Positions 38,385-47,602 of a stretch of 64,000 nucleotides of DNA are shown one piece after another. The position numbers and the translations under genes are program-made. The stretch comes from Pectinophora gossypiella (lineage: Eukaryota; Arthropoda; Insecta; Lepidoptera; Gelechiidae), in the NCBI RefSeq assembly GCF_024362695.1, contig NC_065417.1, positions 13,819,001 to 13,883,000 of the forward strand, given 5' to 3'. The notes beneath the pieces are model-generated. The model had not been told where the DNA came from. It worked only from the letters and a program-made list of their open reading frames with translations, and ran no database searches. How positions within the stretch are numbered: the first letter of the stretch is position 1; each line of letters opens with the position of its first letter.

Positions 38385-39520
38385 CACCTTATTGTTCGGT
38401 CGGAGGGTTAATACCTCGCAAAAAAATTAATTGCCGAGGCATAACCTCGGAAGGTAAACGAAGGGGTTGTAAGGATTAAGTGCAAAGTGTACAGGGAGAA
38501 ACAAAAGTTGTTGGTAAACTCGCCTTTTATACTTAAGTGTTGGAGCTACTTTCGTTGACGATTGTATTGTCGTGGGTATTATCAAAGTACGGTCGATTGT
38601 GATATAACTGCTCATTATAATCTTTATGACGTGATGATCAAGTTCATACTAGATTAGGTCACAGACTGATCACCCGATTATCCTCGATAGACCGTTGGTC
38701 CCGATTACTACTTATCGATGCAAGTAGTAATCCGTTGGCCGTTGGTGGCTCAATATTCGTCACCTTATTGTTCGGTCGGAGGGTTAATACCTCGCAAAAA
38801 AATTAATTGCCGAGGCATAACCTCGGAAGGTAAACGAAGGGGTTGTAAGGATTAAGTGCAAAGATGTACAGGGAGAAACCAAAGTTGTTATTGGTAAACT
38901 CTCCTTTTATACTTAAGTGTTGGAGCTACTTTCGTTGACGATTGTATTGACGTGGGTATTATCAAAGTACGGTCGATTGTGATATAACTGCTCATTATAA
39001 TCTTTATGACGTGATGATCAAGTTCATACTAGATTAGGTCACAGACTGATCACCCGATTATCCTCGATAGACCGTTGGTCCCGATTACTACTTATCGATG
39101 CAAGTAGTAATCCGTTGGCCGTTGGTGGCTCAATATTCGTCACCTTATTGTTCGGTCGGAGGGTTAATACCTCGCAAAAAAATTAATTGCCGAGGCATAA
39201 CCTCGGAAGGTAAACGAAGGGGTTGTAAGGATTAAGTGCAAAGATGTACAGGGAGAAACCAAAGTTGTTATTGGTAAACTCTCCTTTTATACTTAAGTGT
39301 TGGAGCTACTTTCGTTGACGATTGTATTGACGTGGGTATTATCAAAGTACGGTCGATTGTGATATAACTGCTCATTATAATCTTTATGACGTGATGATCA
39401 AGTTAATACTAGATTAGGTCACAGACTGATCACCCGATTATCCTCGATAGACCGTTGGTCCCGATTACTACTTATCGATGCAAGTAGTAATCCGTTGGCC
39501 GTTGGTGGCTCAATATTCGT
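38385..39520 (+). repeat. Tandem array, three units of about 380 bp
   Basis: Units are 38385-38760 (376 bp), 38761-39140 (380 bp) and 39141-39520 (380 bp). Units 2 and 3 differ at one position I can see (GTTCATACTA versus GTTAATACTA). Unit 1 has a handful of changes and small indels. Each unit starts CACCTTATTGTTCGGTCGG and ends TGGCTCAATATTCGT. The last 115 bp of each unit are SINE-A-derived (ACAGACTGATCACCCGATTA, GACCGTTGGTCCCGATTACT). Two hairpins recur: CCGAGG-CATAA-CCTCGG and GATTACTACTT/AAGTAGTAATC with an 8-base loop. No coding frame is conserved. Confidence 0.95.
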
Positions 39521-39560
39521 GACACAAGGGTTGCTGAGGTTGGTTATCTACCTTACAACC
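39521..39560 (+). mobile_element. SINE-A 3' end left beside the array
   Basis: GACACAAGGGTTGCTGAGGT and TGGTTATCTACCTTACAACC continue the SINE-A sequence that ends each array unit. This shows the unit boundary lies inside a SINE-A copy. Confidence 0.7.
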
Positions 39561-39567
39561 AGTTCGT

Positions 39568-39735
39568 CAAAGGTTCCCAAAGTGGGAACACTCCCGGCAG
39601 TAAAAAGCGCAAAACTTATGTAAAAAGCGCTTTAGGTATCTAACCTTTAGGTACATAAGACCAGAGGACAAGAAATAACATTTTGAAAAGAAAAACAGCC
39701 TGTGACCTTACTATTAACGAGTTTTATTTCTCACT
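39568..39735 (+). mobile_element. MITE-L, partial
   Basis: AAAGGTTCCCAAAGTGGGAA, CACTCCCGGCAGTAAAAAGC and GTAAAAAGCGCTTTAGGTAT match MITE-L. The right end is not clear. Confidence 0.55.
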
Positions 39736-41290
39736 CATTTAATTCTTTCACGTCAAAAAGTCAAAACTCAAAAACCGAGCAATCCAAAACTCAAAACTCT
39801 TCAATAAAAAAGTTAAATTAAGTCTTCCTTCAGCAGATGCAATCGGACAAACGATCGTAAGGTGCATAGGTTGCCAAACGCGCCCAGCAATTATTTGTCG
39901 ATCAATTTTCGATCACACAATATGGCGGCTTGAGGCGCCTTCAAATAAGTTATTAATGTACCTCAGCGACGTGAACGATTCTTAAGCGGCTTATTTGAGT
40001 TTTGATGAGCCTGACGTTTGTAATTTCGAAGTTTTGTTGAAGTATTTTGGAGCTTCAAATAAAATATTATACTGTTTCGACACAAGTACATCCTAACAAG
40101 TACACGCCTAATTCCCGCCGGAGTAAGCAGAGACTATGGAATTCCACCTTCATTTCGACACAAGGGCATTAAAGCAGGCCAGCTAAAAAAAAGGATACGG
40201 TGGTGAATCGTTAAACTTGACTAGGCTAGTAAAGTTGACAGGTAATCTAGATTACATTAAAATTTTGTGAACAATGCAGCCATAACAAGAATAATATCAT
40301 TATATCTCAACCCGTAAAACTTGAAAGTACTATAATCTAGTAAGTAAATATACAATTGACCTAAACCAATAAATAACAGCTTGACAGACAGTTCTTAGAC
40401 GTACATAATATTTATACTGACGGAAATATTCTAAAAATAACACCCGTTATAACAGCTAATTTGAAACGTTCGATATATAAATACATCATTCTAAAATCAA
40501 TACTTCAATTATAGGACTGGAAATAGAACGTAAACATTACACACGGTTTGTAAACAAAACAACTCGCGTCAAACCGCTCGTCTTCAATGTTCGCGCCAAA
40601 CTTTTTTCTCTTAATCTCGAAAAAAGGTGAAAAAAGCGGGCTTTCCGAGGCGCCAAAAAGACGCCGCCGTTCTTAGAACGGAATGAATGAAAAAAGCCAT
40701 AAACCTAAAACTGGCGGCGAACAAAACGGTTTCACGAACCGATGCACCGAAATTGCTTGAGGTATAACAATTTGAAGATAAGAAACAAGTTTTTTCTTTT
40801 CTTTGCATTCCCATGCACTCTGTTATTTGGACATTATCGATACTGGCCAGCTAAAAAGATGCGAAAAAAACTTGTTGATAAATAAATGTTATTGAAAATC
40901 ACCTCGTTTGGTGTTGCAAAGGAATAATGTATTGATAAATTTATTATATTAGGTACATAAAGGTAGTGCGATATCTAAACACGTTACTTATGTCACGAAG
41001 ATAAAGACACATTTTATTAACTAAGACAGAAAATTCATAAAAAATAAACAAAGATAAATTCGTCGAGATAGTGAACAGTGTTTATGATTAATTAGCATTA
41101 TGACATATAAAAACTATGTCCGCGTATATTTGCCAAAAGTCAAACATTGGTTTATTATTAAGGTTATCGTCAAGATATAATATAATATATCATTATGTAA
41201 ACAAATGTTATGTAACAAATGTCAATCTATTTTAGATGCGTAGTGTACCGTCCTTTTCTGCACAAACTCTCGCGCATTGAAGCTTAGTGC
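39736..41290. other. No gene seen; GC-richer patches
   Basis: Bases 39915-39975 and 40560-40745 are CpG-richer than their surroundings (GCGGGCTTTCCGAGGCGCC, GACGCCGCCGTTCTTAGAAC). A 67-codon minus frame (40611-40814) has no recognisable domain. The rest is AT-rich. Confidence 0.25.
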
Positions 41291-41445
41291 CGTCATCAGC
41301 ACTGTGTACTAATTTAGAACCCTGCCATATTAACAGAATTTCATTCTAGTGAGACTTTGTATTAATTTGTCAAATAAGTTAATACGACATGGTTCTACCT
41401 ATATTATATTCAATTTATACTAATTATTGTTCGTGACTGTATCTA
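41291..41445. mobile_element. MITE-D, copy 6
   Basis: TTTAGAACCCTGCCATATTA, TCTAGTGAGACTTTGTATTA and GTTAATACGACATGGTTCTA, ending TGTTCGTGACTGTATC. Confidence 0.55.
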
Positions 41446-41559
41446 CACTTCTTATGTACGGTGTGTCTACAGTTACTTTTTATGAACTATGCCAATATGA
41501 GCAATGTCTAATAAATACACAGAACAATTCCGTAAGACATCTGCCTAATTGTAAATAAA

Positions 41560-41748
41560 CCGAAAGATTTTTAAGAACGTCTAGGGCCCTGTACCGATGT
41601 TTTCTTGTAGCTTCTTTTCGTGGGCTATACAGAGTGTGAGAAGCTGCAGTAGTTTTAGGCGGATGAGACGTTCGTTATGTAAAAACTGACGACTCAAAGT
41701 GTAACTATATTTTACCTACTGAATAAAGATATTTTTAAATTTGAATTC
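41560..41748 (+). mobile_element. LINE-K 3' end
   Basis: AGAACGTCTAGGGCCCTGTA, GCTTCTTTTCGTGGGCTATA, GAAGCTGCAGTAGTTTTAGG, then GAATAAAGATATTTTTAAAT and TTGAATTC. The AATAAA and the GAATTT-type tail match the insert at 26567. Confidence 0.75.
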
Positions 41749-41934
41749 TCGTCTGTCGTGTGGGTTGGGACGTGAATTACCAACCCCATCAACCCTGGTC
41801 TCAGGGTTACTATTGAGCCACCAAAGGCTATTGAGCCACCAAAGGCCCCTGACATGGCTCATGTAACGACTACTAACTTACATCAGTAGGAACCGGGACC
41901 AACGCTCAAACTCCTGCACCACGGAAGCCGTAAA
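41749..41934 (-). mobile_element. SINE-A, internal deletion and 18-bp duplication
   Basis: The tail GTCGTGTGGGTTGGGACGTG and AACCCTGGTCTCAGGG are normal. The unit CTATTGAGCCACCAAAGG is then repeated exactly (41810-41827 and 41828-41845). After GGAACCGGGACCAACG the sequence jumps to CTCAAACTCCTGCACCACGG of the head, so the B box and most of the 5' body are lost. Confidence 0.75.
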
Positions 41935-42696
41935 TCTGAATTTGAAACAGTTAACTATTCAGGAGATGGTCAAAGCAATATCCTTAATAAAGACCAACAC
42001 AAGCCAAGGAAATAATGAAAGGCAAGCAACGCATTCTACAGTTTCTCCGAAGCAATCCGGCAAAATGCTAGCACTCGAGAAAACAATCACTACAACGAAA
42101 TACATTTTTTTCATCCAAAAGGCTCTGTCGGCTTTGTTTGTCCGGGGTAAATAATAAAAATTTATTCATCAAAAACAAAATCTTTGCAGGCATTTCTCCA
42201 ACCCCCAAATGGGGAAGAAGGAACAAAGGATGCATTGTGGACGCCGCTTTTATGAACTGGACTGACTGTTAGCGTCCCTGGTGGCGTTATTTTTATCTAT
42301 TACGGAATAATAACGTTCTGAGCCATTGTCTACTTCTGTGGTTCTCAAAGTTTTAAACTTCTTTTAGAGCGTCTTCTGCCAAAACGTCTTCCTTTCTATG
42401 GAAAACTTTTCGCACAGAGATTTTAGCTTTTTTCTGTGCGTCAGAAAACAAGTGAAGACCTAAAGAAATCTTACAATCGCCCATCGTATTGGAAGCTACA
42501 ATCTTGTGGTACATTTATAAGACGTTCTCAGAATGGCATTCTATACTTTATCATCACTCGAACTGACAAAATATTTGCTCAATATTTTTTCAGTCTTCAG
42601 TCAACTTTAGTCATACACAGCGACTACATAACATTTTAAGTATTAGTATTAATTACTTAAATAATTGTCTTCAGTGCTCAGTCCAACAAAGTCAAG
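41935..42696. other. No feature seen
   Basis: Two short plus-strand frames (70 and 67 codons) with no recognisable domain. AT-rich DNA. Confidence 0.25.
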
Positions 42697-42732
42697 GAGG
42701 TCTCTTGAGAAAGTAACCAGGCAAGAGACCTC
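42697..42732. other. 11-bp perfect stem-loop
   Basis: GAGGTCTCTTG (42697-42707) pairs with CAAGAGACCTC (42722-42732) around a 14-base loop. No T run follows and the context is eukaryotic, so it is not a bacterial terminator. Confidence 0.8.
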
Positions 42733-42754
42733 TAAACTAAGAAGATTAAAACTC

Positions 42755-42971
42755 ATCATCCCCTAGTATTATCCCGTTTCTCACATCCGCATACCTAACC
42801 TGAAGAATTGAGAGGTCCGGCTTTTTACAGAAGCGACTGCCTGTTCGACCTTCCAACCCGCGAAGGGAAATCCAACCCAATACAGGTTAGGTCACATACC
42901 TCTGAAAATGCGTTTCGGGAATGTGGGTTTCCGCACGATGATTTCCTTCACCGCTGAGCACGTGATAATCT
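42755..42971 (-). mobile_element. SINE-C, 3' half, interrupted
   Basis: CATCATCCCCTAGTATTATC, CTAACCTGAAGAATTGAGAG, CTTCCAACCCGCGAAGGGAA and TTCCTTCACCGCTGAGCACG run up to GTGATAATC. There the SINE stops and the 1.6-kb insertion starts. The other half is at 44613-44730. Confidence 0.8.
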
Positions 42972-43261
42972 TTTTACCGACTTCAAAAAAGGAGGAGGTT
43001 CTCAATTCGACCGTATATTTTTTTTTTTTTTTTTTATGTTTGTTCGGGCATATCTTCGTCGTATATGAACCGATTTTGATAATTCTTTTTTTGTTTGAAA
43101 GGAGATATACCCAAGGGGGTCCCATGTCAAGGAAGTCAGGATCTGATGATGGAAGACCAGAGAAATCGAGGGGAATTTTCAAAAATCGTAGGAGCGACTA
43201 GTGCGTTTGTAAAGTCATATTGATCGGATCGATCTTTAGGCTTCGGGAAAACTTCCCGACC

Positions 43262-43906
43262 TTCGAAAACTGGTCAGCATCAGGGAGACACCCTATGGCC
43301 TGGCAAAACTATACAACCTGGAGCAATTTTTCTTTCACGAAACGTATTTAAATCTTGATCAAATTCAATCGCCGGTGCAAAAAAAACAAAATGGCGGAAA
43401 AACAAGATGGCCGCCATACAAAATTTTGTCGATTTTGGAAGAAGCCCCTTTGGGTAAAAATAATGTATGGGGCGCTTACTCAAAACGTCATGTAGAGTAC
43501 GGAAATACTTTCTGGTCACCAAAAATTGCTCCGCATCAGAGAAATACTCTACGGCCTGGCAAAACTATCGCACGTGAACCAATATTTCTTTCAGAGCACT
43601 TATTTAAATCTTGGTCAAATTCCATAGCGTGTGAAAAAAAAATGGCGGAAAAACAAGATGGCCGCCATACAAAATTTTGTTTTTCCAGAAAATGTCTTGG
43701 GGGTAAAAATGATGTATAGGGGTGTGATCGGAACGTCATCTTTGAAAACTGCTCCCAATCAGGGAGACATTCTACGGCCTGGCAAACCTATTGCACCTGG
43801 ATTTTGTTTGTTTCCACGACACCCATTTAAATCATGGTCAAATTCTGTCGCCGGTGAAAAAAAACAAAATGGCGGAAAAACAAGATGGCCGCCATACGAA
43901 GAGGGA
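43262..43906 (+). repeat. Three imperfect tandem repeats within the insertion
   Basis: Each unit carries TACGGCCTGGCAAAACTAT (anchors at 43297, 43553, 43776), TATTTAAATCTTGGTCAAATTC, and ATGGCGGAAAAACAAGATGG then CCGCCAT (at 43391, 43642, 43869). ATGGCGG and CCGCCAT form a short inverted repeat in each. The several 90-115 codon frames here come from the repeats and differ from unit to unit. Confidence 0.8.
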
Positions 43907-44021
43907 CAGTTTCGAATAAACAGGACACGCGAGCTGCTTTAGCAGCGAGCGAACCACGCGAAATCTACTGTATCTATATGTGTGCGTGAGTGTGTATGAT
44001 AGCAGCTTCCACTGACAACCA

Positions 44022-44082
44022 CATGTGTGTGTATGTGTGTGTGTGTGTGCGCGCGTGTGTGAGTGTGTGTGTGTGTGTGTGT
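44022..44082 (+). repeat. TG microsatellite, interrupted
   Basis: A run of TG with GCGCGC and GAG interruptions between ACATGTGTGTG and GTGTGTAAACATG. Confidence 0.95.
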
Positions 44083-44188
44083 AAACATGTTCATCAATAA
44101 TAATTGTGATCACTACTAATCATGCTGAAAATTTGTCTGTCTCTGCATCCTTGCTCGGTCTAACCATCACTTAAAATCGTAAAATAAA

Positions 44189-44616
44189 ATAAAATTTTTA
44201 ACAAAAAAAAACCGACTTCAAACGCAAAACTAAAAAGCAATAAATAAATTTACTTCGCACAAAGTAATTAGTACGTATTTTCAATTAGTTAATTAATTTT
44301 ATAAATCTGAAGTCGGTGCCAAGTAAATGCTACAACAACCCTACTACAATATCAAATTACTATGTACACACAATATTGTTTAATACCTATATCAAAGCAA
44401 TTACAAAACAATGTCAAACAAAAAATTACAAAACAATCAGTATTGAAAAATATATAAATCGGTACTTCGTTGTAGCATTTCCTTGGCACCGGCTTCAGAT
44501 TTATAAAATTAATTAACTAATTGAAAATACGTACTAATTACTTTGTGCGAAGTAAATTTATTTATTGCTTTTTAGTTTTGCGTTTGAAGTCGGTTTTTTT
44601 TTGTTAAAAATTTTAT
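44189..44616. mobile_element. 430-bp fold-back element
   Basis: The left arm 44189-44337 and right arm 44469-44616 are reverse complements over about 148 bp with only a few mismatches (for example GTCGGTGCCAAGTAAATGC versus GCCGGTGCCAAGGAAATGC). The loop is 131 bp of AT-rich sequence. The arm core is ACCGACTTCAAACGCAAAAC, TTTACTTCGCACAAAGTAAT, TTCAATTAGTTAATTAATTT. Its right end coincides with the end of the 1.6-kb insertion. Confidence 0.9.
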
Positions 44617-44730
44617 GATTCAAATATAAATTCGAAAACTAGTTCAACAATCATTGGTCTGTGCTGGATTCGAACCTGCGTCCTCAAAGTGAGAGGCATG
44701 CGTTCTACCAACTGGGCAACCATGGCTCAT
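44613..44730 (-). mobile_element. SINE-C, 5' half with tRNA-like head
   Basis: TATGATTCAAATATAAATTC, GTTCAACAATCATTGGTCTG, GCTGGATTCGAACCTGCGTC (B box on minus strand), GAGAGGCATGCGTTCTACCA and ACTGGGCAACCATGGC (A box and head). It completes the copy begun at 42755. Confidence 0.85.
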
Positions 44731-45261
44731 CCAAGAAGACTAAAACTAAATACAAAAATCACATACACTTTGGGGACCTATGACCATTAGCCATTGTAAA
44801 ACAAACTTAAGTTCCGAAGTGTCATTTATGACACTTATTTTTTGCCTCAGGCAGATGTTGAGAAAGGTGTTCGTTTTGTTTCTCCATCTGTATAATATCT
44901 ATTATAATTACCGTCACCTGCCCGGGCCTTGTTACAAAACGCTTTGTCCCGATGGCCTTCGAAAAAAAGATTGTCCATCCACGCGTTCTTAGTGAACATT
45001 AAGCTTAATTAGTTTTGTTTGATAGACAAAGAAACAAAAACGGGATGTAATAGAGTCACCTGTTTCCGCATGCGTTGTTCGATGATCAATTTCAGTTTTT
45101 TTTTTATGTTCGCCTGTGACAAGAATCTCATCAGATGGTAAGTGAAAATGTAACAACAACAGCATAACATATCTCGAAGGGGAAAGCACAGGAACACCCC
45201 TGTGAGGAGTGACACAGAGGTGCTACACACCAGCACGCGTGGTGGTGGTGTGGTGCGGAGG
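44731..45261. other. No gene seen
   Basis: Short frames on both strands. The longest (45009-45350, minus, 113 codons) is cysteine-rich by chance and runs into repeat J. GTGACAAGAATCTCATCAGA (45116) is a commonly repeated moth sequence. Confidence 0.25.
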
Positions 45262-45408
45262 TCCTCACAGAGGTGTTCCTCGCCAGCTACGTTTGTCTCA
45301 TGGCATGGCAAGCATATTGCCGTTAACCAAGCACATATCCTGGAAACCACGTGATACCAATTATCTACGATCCAAACATGAATTGAGACTCCACCCAGTA
45401 GCGTAAAG
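45262..45408 (+). repeat. Repeat J, copy 2, without SINE insertion
   Basis: GAGGTGTTCCTCGCCAGCTA, CATATTGCCGTTAACCAAGC, ACATATCCTGGAAACCACGT, GATACCAATTATCTACGATC and CAAACATGAATTGAG. It is the uninterrupted counterpart of 2588-3055. Confidence 0.7.
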
Positions 45409-45452
45409 AAGACAACGTTTACCTAGCAAATGCCTACTCACTCTAGCATTAA

Positions 45453-45769
45453 CGGCCTCTGTGCTCCAGTGGTTGAGCGTTAGACTCACGATCCGGAGGC
45501 CCCGGGTTCGATTCCCGGTGGGGACATATCACAAAAATCACTTTGTGATCCCTAATTTGGTTAGGACATTACAGGCTGATCACCTGATTGTCCGAAAGTA
45601 AGATGATCCGTGCTTCGTTCGTGGCACGTTAAGCCTTTGGTCCCGGTTACTATTTAATGATGTGAGTGAGTTATATGAGCCACGTCAGGGGCCTTTGGCG
45701 GCTCAATTATAGTCCTGACACCAGGGTTGATGAGACTTGTATTCCACAACCCACACGATAAGAAGAAGA
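45453..45769 (+). mobile_element. SINE-A, full length
   Basis: GGCCTCTGTGCTCCAGTGGT (A box one base off), CCGGGTTCGATTCCCGGTGG (B box perfect), CACTTTGTGATCCCTAATTT, GATCCGTGCTTCGTTCGTGG (a CGTT duplication), GGCCTTTGGCGGCTCAATTA, CCACACGATAAGAAGAAG. It is intact in outline, with no clear target duplication. Confidence 0.85.
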
Positions 45770-45843
45770 CTAGTCTTGAAAATTCTAAGATGATAATAAA
45801 GGCTACTCCATTTCTTTTCTTATAAGCTATAGGAATACGAAGC

Positions 45844-45936
45844 GCTTCGTCCCACTGCTGGGCACAGGCCTCCCCTAAATCAACCGGAGGGGGTATGGAG
45901 CATACTCCACCACGCTGCTCCAATGCGGGTTGGTGG
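45844..45936 (-). mobile_element. SINE-B 3' end
   Basis: GCTTCGTCCCACTGCTGGGC, CCTCCCCTAAATCAACCGGA, CCACCACGCTGCTCCAATGC and GGGTTGGTGG. Confidence 0.75.
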
Positions 45937-46144
45937 AGCGTGATATATTATGTAATTTTAATTAAATAGTGTTGATTAATTTAGTGTATGTTCGTGGTTT
46001 CACAACGGCTCTTTAGGGTACAGTTTCGTGGTAGGCAACAAAGGACCCCGATCGATATTAGCAGACCTGGACCCCGGTAGAATGCATAGAAGGTTAATGT
46101 ATTTTATGTACCGACTCCTCTATACAATTGGGACTAACATACTT

Positions 46145-46430
46145 TTAGTCACGGAAGCCCAGTTGGAAGAACGTACTCTCAATATATGGTCGCAGGTTCG
46201 AATACAGGCCTAGACCAATGATTTTTTTAAGGTCATAAATTGAAATGAAGGAAATTAAGGGTACTCGTATGTGCCTAAACATGTATTGGGCTGCTTTCTC
46301 CTTCGCGGGTTGAAAGGTCAAACAGGCAACCGCTTCTGTAAAAAATCCGAATTTCTCAAATATTCAAGTTAGGTAAACGGACCTTGTGAAAAACGGAATA
46401 AGGCTGGGGGATGTTGATGAACATACTTAT
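46145..46430 (+). mobile_element. SINE-C, complete but decayed
   Basis: CACGGAAGCCCAGTTGGAAG (head), CGCAGGTTCGAATACAGGCC (B box one base off), GACCAATGATTTTTTTAAGG, then GTATTGGGCTGCTTTCTCCT, CGCTTCTGTAAAAAATCCGA and AAAACGGAATAAGGCTGGGG. The middle is shortened. Confidence 0.65.
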
Positions 46431-46431
46431 A

Positions 46432-46502
46432 GTCACGCCCGCATCCTTATTGGGGTAGACTGAGACAGAAATCAACAAGACAACTTGTCGCCTTTCCTGA
46501 TA
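46432..46502 (+). repeat. Moth repeat fragment
   Basis: GTCACGCCCGCATCCTTATT, GGGGTAGACTGAGACAGAAA and AACAAGACAACTTGTCGCC follow SINE-C. Similar 'GGGGTAGRCAGAG' sequence is in repeat J and at 56176. Class unknown. Confidence 0.35.
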
Positions 46503-46852
46503 TTTGCTCAAGCATAAAATAAACACTAAAAACTTATGTTGAGAAGGTCGCAACCCTAATAATAGGTATGAAAGTAGGCATACCTGACTCAAATATAGTC
46601 GTGTGATACTATTTTAATAAAGAAATTAAATAAATTCTCTAAGAATGCTCAGTGATTGTTAGTAATCAAATAAATCGTCGACTAATGGCTGTATATCGCG
46701 GCAATGTCATTACGATTATTGTCGTAAATGGTAGTAATAGTCGCACGATTACCGATTTGTTGGTTGTCTGATTGATTCTTTTATTGCTTTGGTTATGCGA
46801 CTAATCGATATAAAAAAAAACTTAAACTGCCTGTAATAACATGTTATTAATC

Positions 46853-47078
46853 CCATGGGTTTAGTGGTGAAGGAAAACATCATGAGAAAACCCACATTCC
46901 CAAGAAATGCATTTTCGGAGGTATGTGACCTAACCTGTATTGGGCTGGTTTTCCCTTCGCGGGTTGGAAGGACAGACTTGCAGTCGCTTCTGTAAAAAAT
47001 TGGACCTGACAAACCTTCAGGTTAGGTAAGTGGATCCTGTGAAAAATCGGGATAATGCTATGGAGATTAATTAATAAC
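46853..47078 (+). mobile_element. SINE-C 3' two-thirds
   Basis: GGTGAAGGAAAACATCATGA, CCCACATTCCCAAGAAATGC, CTAACCTGTATTGGGCTGGT, GCAGTCGCTTCTGTAAAAAA and GATAATGCTATGGAGATTAA. No head. A palindromic TTAATCCCATG/CATGGGATTAA pair lies at the two edges. Confidence 0.75.
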
Positions 47079-47118
47079 ATGGGATTAAACACAGCTGGCG
47101 AGGATTGGGTGTATTGTA

Positions 47119-47228
47119 CTTAAAATTCAAAAATATCTTTACTTAGTGGGTAACATAATTCCACTTTGAATCGTAAATTTTTATCATGTCTTATCCGACT
47201 AAAACTACTGCAGCTTCTCACAATCTGT
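47119..47228 (-). mobile_element. LINE-K 3' end
   Basis: AAAATTCAAAAATATCTTTA, CTTAGTGGGTAACATAATTC, AAACTACTGCAGCTTCTCAC match the minus-strand 3' end seen at 26567. Confidence 0.7.
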
Positions 47229-47345
47229 ACATACTTATACACCTCTGCCTTCCCCTTCGGGGACACAGGCGTAATGCTTTTATATTATATGTTGTATAGG
47301 TTAATCATATCACAAGTACGCTTCCTCAGACTTCGATACCAAACT
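47229..47345 (-). repeat. Repeat J head fragment
   Basis: CACCTCTGCCTTCCCCTTCG and GGGACACAGGCGTAATGC are the start of repeat J, reversed. The rest is unclassified. Confidence 0.45.
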
Positions 47346-47359
47346 CATATAGTCTAAAC

Positions 47360-47592
47360 TAAACTATAACAGTGTTACTACAAAACACAAACTAAAAATA
47401 AACTAGGTTTAAAATAGTATTTCGCGCCACGAAAGAAGTCGGCGGATTTAAATGAAACTAACTTGACAAGTCATAATAATTCTATGCAGAATCTGCGACA
47501 GTAGCGCCGCGGCGTTCGGGACTTCTTTCGTATACGGATTATATTTTAAACATAGTTTATCTTTTAGTCTTTGTTTTGTAGTAACACTGTAT
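47360..47592. mobile_element. MITE-O, long terminal inverted repeats
   Basis: The left arm from 47369 (ACAGTGTTACTACAAAACAC, GTTTAAAATAGTATTTCGCG) pairs with the right arm ending 47590 (ATATTTTAAACATAGTTTAT, GTTTTGTAGTAACACTGT). The arms are about 75 bp, over a 70-bp GC-richer centre (GTAGCGCCGCGGCG). Direct repeats TAGTCTAAAC (47350-47359 and 47593-47602) lie nine bases outside the left arm and two outside the right, so the exact end and target size are unclear. Confidence 0.7.
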
Positions 47593-47602
47593 TAGTCTAA
47601 AC

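Larger units (their letters stand above)
42972..44612. mobile_element. 1.6-kb composite insertion splitting SINE-C
   Basis: The left end is TTTTTACCGACTTCAAAAAA and the right end CGTTTGAAGTCGG followed by a T run and GTTAAAAATTT. ACCGACTTCAAA (42976-42987) and TTTGAAGTCGGT (44583-44594) form a 12-bp inverted repeat. Joining 42971 to 44613 restores the SINE-C order seen at 25878, so everything between is inserted. Inside are an 18-T run (43018), three 225-255 bp repeats (43262-43906), a TG tract, and a 430-bp fold-back (44189-44616). It may be one element or two nested ones. No transposase frame is recognised. Confidence 0.75.

Noticed and set aside
38385..39520. CRISPR array
   Set aside because: Units are 380 bp with no short repeat-spacer pattern, and the DNA is insect-like.
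42697..42732. Rho-independent terminator
   Set aside because: No T run follows the stem and all context is eukaryotic.
43280..43942. Several 80-114 codon frames on both strands
   Set aside because: All fall in three imperfect noncoding repeats of the 1.6-kb insertion and are not conserved between units.
44010..44090. Coding His/Thr-rich segment
   Set aside because: It is a TG/CA microsatellite.
45009..45350. 113-codon cysteine-rich frame
   Set aside because: It overlaps repeat J and common moth repeat sequence; the CCCC run comes from a short GTT/GCA-rich stretch.
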